Positions 57,661 to 64,000 of a stretch of DNA of 64,000 nucleotides are shown piece by piece. The position numbers and the translations under genes were made by a program. Positions within the stretch are counted from its first letter, which is position 1; every line of letters starts with the position of its first letter. Under the pieces are notes generated by a model. It was not told the origin of the DNA, did not search any database, and saw only the letters and a program-made list of their open reading frames with translations. The stretch is from NCBI GenBank assembly GCA_023898805.1, contig CP060260.1, positions 992,001 to 1,056,000 of the forward strand, given 5' to 3'. This DNA is from Rhodospirillales bacterium. GTDB lineage: Bacteria; Pseudomonadota; Alphaproteobacteria; Micavibrionales; UBA1664.

Positions 57661-58266
57661 TCAACCGATTCGTTTCCGCCGCACCTTGGTTATACACAAA
57701 ATTGCCGCGCCACCCCCGGTTTTGCTGGGCCGGACGTCAAGATCGAAATCATGGTCTTGCCTGGCCAGATCGACCTCCTCCCGCCATGCCGCGCCCTTCA
57801 TGAACACCATGTTCGCGCCTACATTGCGTTCCCACACAGGACGCACCATTTCCAACAATTTCGGCAAGGGCGCAAGCGCCCTTGCCGTCACCATCCCGGC
57901 TTCCAGACCGGGCAAAACCCGTTCGATTCGCTCCACATGAACATCCACATTCTTTGCGCCTGTTTCACGTGAAACAGCTAACAGGAATGTCCCCTTTTTT
58001 TGATCCGATTCCACCAGATGCACATGCACGTCCGGACGCGCGATCGCCAACACCAGACCGGGAAACCCGGCCCCGGACCCAATATCCGCCACCACCGCGC
58101 CCGGAGGTACAAAATCAAGAATTTGCAAACTGTCGGCAAAATGCCGCCCCCAGACATCCCCAAGCGTCGAAGGCGCGACCAGATTGATTGAACGCTGCCA
58201 TTTTTTAAGCAATTCGCAAAAGACCAGAAGACGAGTCAGTTCAGGGGTTTGTGGGTCAGGCTGCAT
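57661..58266 (-). CDS. rsmG: 16S rRNA (guanine-527-N7)-methyltransferase RsmG (GidB)
   Basis: 201 aa. SAM-binding [18 protein letters not shown] and [13 protein letters not shown], then [14 protein letters not shown]. It methylates G527 of 16S rRNA. The ATG at 58266 lies 11 bases into the end of mnmG. A perfect parS sits inside this gene. Confidence 0.96.
   Translation of the reverse strand: MQPDPQTPELTRLLVFCELLKKWQRSINLVAPSTLGDVWGRHFADSLQILDFVPPGAVVADIGSGAGFPGLVLAIARPDVHVHLVESDQKKGTFLLAVSRETGAKNVDVHVERIERVLPGLEAGMVTARALAPLPKLLEMVRPVWERNVGANMVFMKGAAWREEVDLARQDHDFDLDVRPSKTGGGAAILCITKVRRKRIG
57961..57976. promoter_or_regulatory. parS site (perfect)
   Basis: TGTTTCACGTGAAACA, the 16-base ParB-binding palindrome, matches the consensus completely. 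It lies in rsmG, 1.2 kb from parB. Confidence 0.96.
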
Positions 58267-60169
58267 GAATCGATTCAACTGCAGCCGGCTTTTGCCGTTT
58301 GACATGACGCAACAACGCGACGATCGCCGCGGGCGTGACGCCCGGCAATCGCGCCGCCGCGCCCAGTGTCGCGGGCTTTGCTTCGGCCAGACGGTTGCGG
58401 ATCTCGGTCGACAGTGACCCGATGGCGCCGTAATCCAGATCATGGGGCAAGGCCAGACCTTCATCCTTGCGATAGGCCTGAATATCGGTTTCCTGCCGCT
58501 GGATATACCCGGCATATTGCGCGTCAATCTGAATCTGTTCGGCAATGGGCCGCGCAATCTCGCCCAGCGCCGGCCAGATGCCGACAAGCCCGTCCCAGGT
58601 CACCCCATCGTAACGCAAAATCTCGTAAACATTCCGGCGCTGCCCGTCATGATTCACGTGGATATTGAATGATTTCAACATATTGGGCGTTGCCGATACC
58701 TGCGCGCACAAATCCCGTGCCAATTTAAGCGCGCCTTCCTTGGCACCCCAGATATTCGCCCGCGCCGATCCGACACAGCCGATATCAAGCCCCGCCGGTG
58801 TCAGACGCTGGTCGGCATTGTCCGCGCGCAACGTCAAACGATATTCCGCCCGCGACGTAAACATCCGGTACGGCTCCGGCGCACCACGCGTAATCAGGTC
58901 GTCGATCAAAACCCCGATATACGCGCTGGCACGGTCCAGCACAAATCGCCGTGCATTTTCACGTGAAACAGGCCCCGGATTCGCACCCGTCTGCAACGCC
59001 GCGTTAACCCCCGCCATCAGGCCCTGCGCCGCCGCTTCTTCGTATCCCGTCGTGCCGTTGATCTGCCCCGCCATGAACAATCCGGGCAGGCGTTTGGATT
59101 CCAGAGTCGCCTTCAGGTCGCGCGGGTCGCAATAATCGTATTCCACCGCATACCCCCACTGGAACGCCTGCGCATTCTCAAGCCCCGGAATGGTCTTCAA
59201 AATATCGGCTTGCACGCTGGCGGGCAGGGAGGTCGAAATCCCGTTGGGATACACCGTGTGATCGTCCAACCCCTCCGGCTCCAGAAAAATCTGGTGGCGC
59301 TCCTTATCCGCGAACCGGACGATCTTGTCCTCGATCGACGGGCAGTAACGCGGCCCGCGCGAAAGGATCTGGCCCGAATACATCGGCGCCCGGTGCAGGT
59401 TTTCGCGGATCAGCGCATGCGTCCCGGCGGTCGTATGGGTAATGCCGCAGGCAATCTGCGGCACGGTGATTTTATCGGTCAAAAACGAAAACGGCGCGGG
59501 TTCGTCGTCCGCCGCCTGCATTTCCAGCCGCGCCCAGTCGATGGTCCGGCCATCCAGCCGCGCCGGCGTCCCTGTTTTAAGCCGCCCCAAAGGCATGCCC
59601 AGCCGCTCCAGCGCCAAAGCCAGCCCGACCGACGGCGCCTCGCCGACCCGGCCCGCCGGCGCCTGGTTCTCGCCCTGATGGATGATCCCGCGCAAAAACG
59701 TCCCGGTGGTCAACACCACGCATTTGGCCGCAAGAATCCGTCCATCGCCAAGCAGCAAACCGCCGATTGACCCGTCCGCTTCGCTGACCAGATCCTGCGC
59801 CTCGGCTTCTATCAGGCTAAGATTTTGATATTCTTTAAGAATATCCTGTATGGCCTGACGATACAATTTACGGTCGGCCTGCGTGCGCGGGCCGCGCACC
59901 GCATGACCCTTGCTGGCATTAAGCATGCGGAACTGGATGCCCGCGCGGTCCGCCGCCCGTCCCATGATCCCGTCCAACGCGTCGATCTCGCGCACCAGAT
60001 GTCCCTTGCCCAGCCCGCCGATCGCCGGGTTGCACGACATGACACCGATGGTCGCGATCCTGTGGGTAACCAGCGCGGTGCGCGCGCCCATGCGTGCGGC
60101 CGCGGCAGCCGCTTCACAGCCCGCATGCCCGCCGCCGACGACAACGACATCGTAATTCAGCTCTTTCAT
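58256..60169 (-). CDS. mnmG: tRNA uridine-5-carboxymethylaminomethyl modification enzyme MnmG (GidA)
   Basis: 637 aa. FAD fold [33 protein letters not shown], and [19 protein letters not shown] with the catalytic Cys region elsewhere. With MnmE it modifies U34 in tRNAs reading split codon boxes. First of the mnmG-rsmG-parA-parB operon. Confidence 0.96.
   Translation of the reverse strand: MKELNYDVVVVGGGHAGCEAAAAAARMGARTALVTHRIATIGVMSCNPAIGGLGKGHLVREIDALDGIMGRAADRAGIQFRMLNASKGHAVRGPRTQADRKLYRQAIQDILKEYQNLSLIEAEAQDLVSEADGSIGGLLLGDGRILAAKCVVLTTGTFLRGIIHQGENQAPAGRVGEAPSVGLALALERLGMPLGRLKTGTPARLDGRTIDWARLEMQAADDEPAPFSFLTDKITVPQIACGITHTTAGTHALIRENLHRAPMYSGQILSRGPRYCPSIEDKIVRFADKERHQIFLEPEGLDDHTVYPNGISTSLPASVQADILKTIPGLENAQAFQWGYAVEYDYCDPRDLKATLESKRLPGLFMAGQINGTTGYEEAAAQGLMAGVNAALQTGANPGPVSRENARRFVLDRASAYIGVLIDDLITRGAPEPYRMFTSRAEYRLTLRADNADQRLTPAGLDIGCVGSARANIWGAKEGALKLARDLCAQVSATPNMLKSFNIHVNHDGQRRNVYEILRYDGVTWDGLVGIWPALGEIARPIAEQIQIDAQYAGYIQRQETDIQAYRKDEGLALPHDLDYGAIGSLSTEIRNRLAEAKPATLGAAARLPGVTPAAIVALLRHVKRQKPAAVESIHAA
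58955..58970. promoter_or_regulatory. Second parS-like site
   Basis: ATTTTCACGTGAAACA, 14 of 16 bases identical to parS, with both differences in the first two bases. It lies inside mnmG, 979 bases from the perfect site. Confidence 0.8.
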
Positions 60170-60307
60170 CGCGCCTGTGTATAACCTGTTGGCGCTTGAT
60201 TTTCCAGTTTGGCTTTATTTTGTCGTAACGCTGCCTTATCTGCGTCACACGAATCGCTCATACCCCGCCACGCCAAACGGCACTCATCCTTCAACATTCA
60301 TAAAAAA

Positions 60308-60508
60308 ATGCCTCCGAAAAACAGCAATACCGATGCCGCCGCCCCGCAACTTGACCTTGGGACGGCCAGAAAATTCCTGTCTGCGGTCCAGCCGAAACCG
60401 GATCAAAAATCCGGCGAACCAAAGAAAAACCAAGAAAAGCCCGCACCCTGGAGCCACCCGGCCCGCGAGCGGACGCCGCACGGCGGCTTCCGCTGGGACC
60501 TGACCTGA
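60308..60508 (+). CDS. Small hypothetical protein between mnmE and mnmG
   Basis: 66 aa from the ATG at 60308. Polar and Lys/Pro/Gln-rich, ending HPARERTPHGGFRWDLT. No ribosome binding site is obvious and the strand opposes both neighbours, so it may be spurious. I considered SdhAF4 (DUF1674), but its GPEPTRYGDWE-type tail is absent. Confidence 0.35.
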   Translation: MPPKNSNTDAAAPQLDLGTARKFLSAVQPKPDQKSGEPKKNQEKPAPWSHPARERTPHGGFRWDLT

Positions 60509-60517
60509 CCTGCAGCC

Positions 60518-61864
60518 TCACTTCCCGATACAGAAATCGCGAAAAATGATGTCGAGCAGGTTTTCGACGTCGACGCGGCCTGTGATGCGCCCCAAAGCGC
60601 GCAGCGCCAGCCGTGCATCTTCCGCGATCAGTTCGGGCAACATGGCTTCGCCCGCGCGGGTAAGGGCGGCGCAGCTCTCCTCAAGCGCCACGCGGTGTCG
60701 CGCGCGGGTCAGATAGGGCCGGTCGGCCGACCCCATCGCCTCCGCCACGCGCCCGGTCAGATCATGGATCAGCCGGTCGAATCCGGCCCCCGTGGCAACC
60801 GAAAAGGCGGGCAAGGTCATGCCGCGCACGCGCGCATCCGCGCGCATGATGTCGGCCTTGCTCGCGTAACACACGCTGCGCGAATCGATCAGCCGCACAG
60901 TGTCGGGATCGATGCTTGGCACCGCCGCCCCGTCGAACAGCAACAGCACGACATCCGCGTCCTGCGCGTAACGCAACGCGCGGGCGATACCCTCCTGCTC
61001 AATCCTGTCCTGCCCGCTATGCCCGATCTGGTCCGGCCGCAAACCCGCGGTATCGGCCAAAATCACCGGATATCCGCCCAGATTCAAATGCACCTCGATC
61101 ACGTCGCGCGTTGTCCCCGGAATATCCGAAACGATGGCGACGTCGCGTTGCGCCAGCGCGTTGACCAGACTTGATTTGCCGGCGTTCGGCGCGCCGATCA
61201 CCGCGATTTTCACGCCCTCGCGCAGCCGCTCGCCGCGTCGCCCGTCGTTCAGGTGCTGACGGATTTCAAATTCCAACTGCCGCAATTGCGGCTTGACCGT
61301 TTCGGCTACGCCTTCCGGCAAATCCTCGTCGGAAAAATCCAGATCCGCCTCCAAATGCGCCAGCGCGCGCGAAAGCCGCCCCGCCCACCCGTCGTAAAGC
61401 CGGGCCAGCGCACCGCCCATCTGCGCCAGTGCCTGCTCGCGCTGCGCCTCTGTTTCCGCGGCGATCAAATCAGCCACCGCTTCGGCGGCAGTCAGGTCCA
61501 TGCGCCCGTTTTCAAAGCCGCGCCGCGTAAACTCGCCCGGCTCTGCCAACCGATGACCGGCCTGCGCGGCCAAAGCGGCCAAAAGCGCGTCAATCACTGC
61601 CCGCCCGCCATGGACATGGTATTCGACCACGTCCTCGCCGGTGAATGAATGCGGACCGGCGAAACGCACCACCACCGCCTCGTCGACCGATTTCTCCTGC
61701 ACGGGATTCTTGATCTTGCGCAGACTGGCCTGCCGGATATCGGGCAGGGGCATCGGCTCGCTCAGCGCGGCCAGAGAATCGAACGCGTCCGGCCCCGATA
61801 CGCGCACCACCGCCACCCCCGCACGTCCGGGGGCCGATGCCAACGCGTAGATGGTCTGGCTCAT
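60518..61864 (-). CDS. mnmE: tRNA modification GTPase MnmE (TrmE)
   Basis: 448 aa. N-terminal tetrahydrofolate-binding domain (TIYALASAPGRAGVAVVRVS), G domain with GAPNAGKSSLVNAL and DIPGTTRDVIE, and the C-terminal CIGK with the catalytic Cys. Partner of MnmG. Its ATG overlaps the previous stop. Confidence 0.97.
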   Translation of the reverse strand: MSQTIYALASAPGRAGVAVVRVSGPDAFDSLAALSEPMPLPDIRQASLRKIKNPVQEKSVDEAVVVRFAGPHSFTGEDVVEYHVHGGRAVIDALLAALAAQAGHRLAEPGEFTRRGFENGRMDLTAAEAVADLIAAETEAQREQALAQMGGALARLYDGWAGRLSRALAHLEADLDFSDEDLPEGVAETVKPQLRQLEFEIRQHLNDGRRGERLREGVKIAVIGAPNAGKSSLVNALAQRDVAIVSDIPGTTRDVIEVHLNLGGYPVILADTAGLRPDQIGHSGQDRIEQEGIARALRYAQDADVVLLLFDGAAVPSIDPDTVRLIDSRSVCYASKADIMRADARVRGMTLPAFSVATGAGFDRLIHDLTGRVAEAMGSADRPYLTRARHRVALEESCAALTRAGEAMLPELIAEDARLALRALGRITGRVDVENLLDIIFRDFCIGK

Positions 61865-62181
61865 GCCCGCTTTTTCCTGCTTTTGTCGCCGGCGGCCTTA
61901 TCCGGGCCGGGGCCTGTATTTTCCGCGACCGCGCCCATCATCTGGTCCCAGATCGCCTTCTGCAGATCCGAAAACGCCTGCATCCCGTTGCCGACAAAAC
62001 CCTGCGCGCCCTGCGGCATCCACATCTGCATCAGGTTCTGCGGGTCCATGGCGTTCAGGTTGGCCTGCATTTTTTCCTGCATATCGGCCAGAATCGCCTG
62101 CTGCATGGGTTGAAAATCGGGCAGCCCGAAAAAGGCGCGGGCTTCTTCGGGCGTGCAGTCGCAATTGATGGTGAATTTCAT
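61861..62181 (-). CDS. DUF6489-like small protein
   Basis: 106 aa from the ATG at 62181. Starts MKFTINCDCTPEEARAFFGL, then FQPMQQAILADMQEKMQANL, a pattern I associate with DUF6489 proteins next to mnmE in alphaproteobacteria. The C-terminus is Lys/Arg-rich. It precedes mnmE with a four-base overlap. Function unknown. Confidence 0.75.
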   Translation of the reverse strand: MKFTINCDCTPEEARAFFGLPDFQPMQQAILADMQEKMQANLNAMDPQNLMQMWMPQGAQGFVGNGMQAFSDLQKAIWDQMMGAVAENTGPGPDKAAGDKSRKKRA

Positions 62182-62285
62182 GGGCGTTGTCCTTTGGCTA
62201 AGCGAAATCCCTACCTTACTACCGCGCCCCGCGGCCAAGCGCAAAGGTTGACAGGCCCAAACCCACCCTGTCTTAATGCAGCCCC

Positions 62286-62609
62286 ATGGCACCTGGATCC
62301 ACGACAAGGCCCGCCGCAAGCGGCGACGAAACGCATGAAGCGCGCTTTGCCGCGCTTTGCCGCGCGTTTCTGACCCTGAAATCGGAGGATGAGATCCGCC
62401 GCTTCCTGATCGACCTGTGCACGCCGGGCGAAATGCGAGATTTCGGCGAACGTTTTCTGATCGCGCGGCTTTTGCACGCGGGCGGGCGCTCTTACCGCGA
62501 GATTTCGGCGATCACGGGCGCCAGCACCACGACCGTGGGCCGTGTCGCCCGGTTTCTCGAACAGGAACCGCACCGCGGCTACAAGGCCGCGCTGGAAAGG
62601 ATGAAGTAA
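62286..62609 (+). CDS. TrpR-like YerC/YecD family repressor
   Basis: 107 aa. CRAFLTLKSEDEIRRFLIDL, GEMRDFGERFLIARLL and the HTH SYREISAITGASTTTVGRVA match YerC/YecD. Probably a DNA-binding repressor; target unknown. Followed directly and in frame by the gene at 62613. Confidence 0.9.
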   Translation: MAPGSTTRPAASGDETHEARFAALCRAFLTLKSEDEIRRFLIDLCTPGEMRDFGERFLIARLLHAGGRSYREISAITGASTTTVGRVARFLEQEPHRGYKAALERMK

Positions 62610-62612
62610 CCA

Positions 62613-64000
62613 TTGTCCGTGCCGCCTGATCCGCACGCCAGTTTGCGGCCACCGGAACAGGGCGGCCCGGTCGATCCCGCCTTGGCCGAAGGCGCGATCG
62701 CGCGCATCCGGAAACAGGTTCAGGGCAACGGCCTTAAACCCAGCGCGGTTGAACTGCGCGGTGTTGCGGGTCAAGTTTACGGCTTTTTCGCCACCACCTC
62801 GGTTAAACTCGTCCCCAGCGTCAAGGAAGGTCGGCGTGCCGGCCGACATTCCGACGGACAGATCATTCAGCCGCACCAGATCGATACCGCGATTCAGGAT
62901 TTCATCGGCCGCGTCGCCTCCGATCGGGGCGTGCTGGCGCTGGTTCAGGAAACCGTGCTTTCCCGCCCGGATCACGGCTTCGGCGTGGGTGGCGAAACCA
63001 TTCCGCTGCCACAAGTCGCGCGCAACTTCATCGCGCACGAAGCCTGCCCGGCCTGCCGCGGCGCGGGCGGCACGCCTTGCCACAACTGCCACGGCCAGAT
63101 GCGCATCACCTGTTATCGCTGCCACGGTCAGGGCGGTATTCCCTGCGTCACCTGTTCGGGACGCGGCCAGATCCTGACACCGCAGGGGCCGGTCACCTGC
63201 CACAACTGCCACGGACGCGGGCTTTCGCAATGCCCGGTATGCATGGGCCAGCGCATGATCACCTGCCCGGAATGCGCGGGGCAGGGGCGGCGCGTATGTG
63301 AATCCTGTCAAGGACAGGGCTGGATGACGCACAACTGGTCGGTCACGCTCAACGCCCAGACATCGTTCCGCATCCGTACGCGCGGCCTGCCGCCCGCGAT
63401 GGTGGCGCTGATCGAAAGGGTGGGTGGCGCGCGTCTGGCCGCAGACCAGCACGCAAAAATCACGCCCCTGCTTGGCCGCGACATGGAATCGATGCGCGAA
63501 TTCGCCGATGTCGAACGCGGCGCTTCGCTCTGGTTCCTGTATCAGGCCGAGATGCCCTTCGCCGAACTCGACATCGCGATGGGCAAGGCCACGATTCGCC
63601 CTCGGCTTGCGGGCTTTCGCGCGCGTATGGTCGACGTACCGGATTTCATGGACGCGCTGCTCAAACCCGGCACCGATAACCTGCACGATGCCGCGCAGGG
63701 CGGCGCGGGCGCGGCGCAGATGATCCTCGCCTCCGCCCGTTACCGTGCGCTTGGCGACGTGCTGCGCGGGCTGATCCGCATGCCGCCGCGCCGGGTGATG
63801 AAGGCGTTGATGGATTCCTATCCGCTCGGGCTGTCCGACGCGACCGCCCGCGCGATTCTCAAGGACGCCTCGACCGCGCTTTCGCGCCTCTCGCTCTGGC
63901 CGCGCACGATGGTGACGGCGGGGGCACTGGCCGTTTCCTTCATGGTCGATGCGGCGTTTTATCTGTATGGCGGGCGAAGCTGGCTTTCGGCCACCCTTGC
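62613..64000 (+). CDS. Membrane protein with a DnaJ-type eight-CxxC zinc-finger array (3' end beyond the window)
   Basis: At least 462 aa from TTG 62613 (GTG 62619 is an alternative; no ATG). It starts one codon after the preceding stop and in the same frame, so translation is probably coupled. Residues 145-232 carry eight CxxC motifs (CPAC, CHNC, CYRC, CVTC, CHNC, CPVC, CPEC, CESC) with CxGxG-like spacing as in DnaJ's zinc-binding region, but twice as many and without a J domain. A hydrophobic segment (VTAGALAVSFMVDAAFYLYG) appears near residue 435. Function unknown; a redox or chaperone-like role is inference. Confidence 0.8.
   Translation, partial: MSVPPDPHASLRPPEQGGPVDPALAEGAIARIRKQVQGNGLKPSAVELRGVAGQVYGFFATTSVKLVPSVKEGRRAGRHSDGQIIQPHQIDTAIQDFIGRVASDRGVLALVQETVLSRPDHGFGVGGETIPLPQVARNFIAHEACPACRGAGGTPCHNCHGQMRITCYRCHGQGGIPCVTCSGRGQILTPQGPVTCHNCHGRGLSQCPVCMGQRMITCPECAGQGRRVCESCQGQGWMTHNWSVTLNAQTSFRIRTRGLPPAMVALIERVGGARLAADQHAKITPLLGRDMESMREFADVERGASLWFLYQAEMPFAELDIAMGKATIRPRLAGFRARMVDVPDFMDALLKPGTDNLHDAAQGGAGAAQMILASARYRALGDVLRGLIRMPPRRVMKALMDSYPLGLSDATARAILKDASTALSRLSLWPRTMVTAGALAVSFMVDAAFYLYGGRSWLSATL

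Noticed and set aside
57739..57976. A plus-strand frame across rsmG
   Set aside because: It is antisense to a fully conserved methyltransferase with intact SAM motifs.
58641..58670. A third parS near 58650 (TTCACGTG core)
   Set aside because: Only the central eight bases match; the flanks differ, so it falls short of a ParB site.
60308..60508. SdhAF4 (DUF1674) assignment for the small ORF between mnmE and mnmG
   Set aside because: The diagnostic C-terminal motif is missing, so only a weak hypothetical call is kept.

Overview
This looks like a chromosomal segment of a Gram-negative alphaproteobacterium with a GC-rich genome. Supporting signs are the parB-parA-rsmG-mnmG-mnmE block with parS sites, an NDUFA12-mlaD-DUF2155-aat neighbourhood, a SigF/NrsF-type sigma and anti-sigma pair, ClpS/ClpA, LptE and several signal-peptide or lipobox proteins. 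I cannot assign a genus; an environmental or predatory lineage near Rhodospirillales or Micavibrionales is only a guess. No phage, insertion sequence, rRNA or CRISPR array is visible. Most of the window is housekeeping DNA, densely packed with many 4-base ATGA overlaps.

Layout. 1-12.7 kb: the start of a ClpA-like ATPase, engB, a pilin-like protein, rmuC, def-fmt-truA, an outer-membrane-type protein with its own strong promoter, radA, a TRIC channel, aroA-DUF2238-cmk and rpsA with a terminator. 12.8-19.6 kb (minus strand): an acyl-CoA ligase, then an amino-acid-type ABC uptake operon with one permease, one ATPase, three complete paralogous binding proteins and a truncated fourth, headed by an atypical winged-helix regulator. 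19.6-25.7 kb: an unknown protein, a FlgO-like lipoprotein, clpS, a YciI protein, clpA and a DUF2157/GDYXXLXY membrane pair. 25.8-30.9 kb: a FAD oxidoreductase, NDUFA12, mlaD, DUF2155, aat (overlapping DUF2155 tail to tail) and dps. 31-36.2 kb: a degenerate asparagine-synthase-like protein next to a nucleotide-sugar epimerase, two tRNA-Gly genes flanking an outer-membrane protein, a ProX-type tRNA editing protein, a LON-domain protein and a Trm112 protein. 36.2-39.2 kb: NrsF and an ECF sigma factor divergent from dipZ, with two mirrored promoter-like elements between them. 40-48.6 kb: serine biosynthesis (serA, serC, serB) with a cation/proton antiporter, two unknown ORFs, an MsrA homologue lacking its catalytic cysteine, and a porin. 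48.8-55.7 kb: DUF3576 lipoprotein, leuS, a lower-GC insert carrying a small ORF and a putative metallopeptidase, lptE, holA and a Thr-rich exported protein. 55.7-64 kb: parB, parA, rsmG, mnmG, mnmE, a DUF6489-like protein, a YerC/TrpR-like repressor and the start of a membrane protein with eight CxxC motifs.

How the genes work together. Clear functional sets are initiator formylation and deformylation plus tRNA modification (def, fmt, truA, mnmE, mnmG), N-end-rule degradation (aat, clpS, clpA), serine synthesis, envelope lipid and LPS transport (mlaD, lptE), chromosome segregation (parABS) and a probable thiol-redox stress regulon (sigma, NrsF, DipZ). The least ordinary parts are the binding-protein array, three apparent pseudoenzymes or degenerate domains (MsrA, AsnB-like, receiver-like), the mirrored sigma promoters, the inserted metallopeptidase and the CxxC-array membrane protein.
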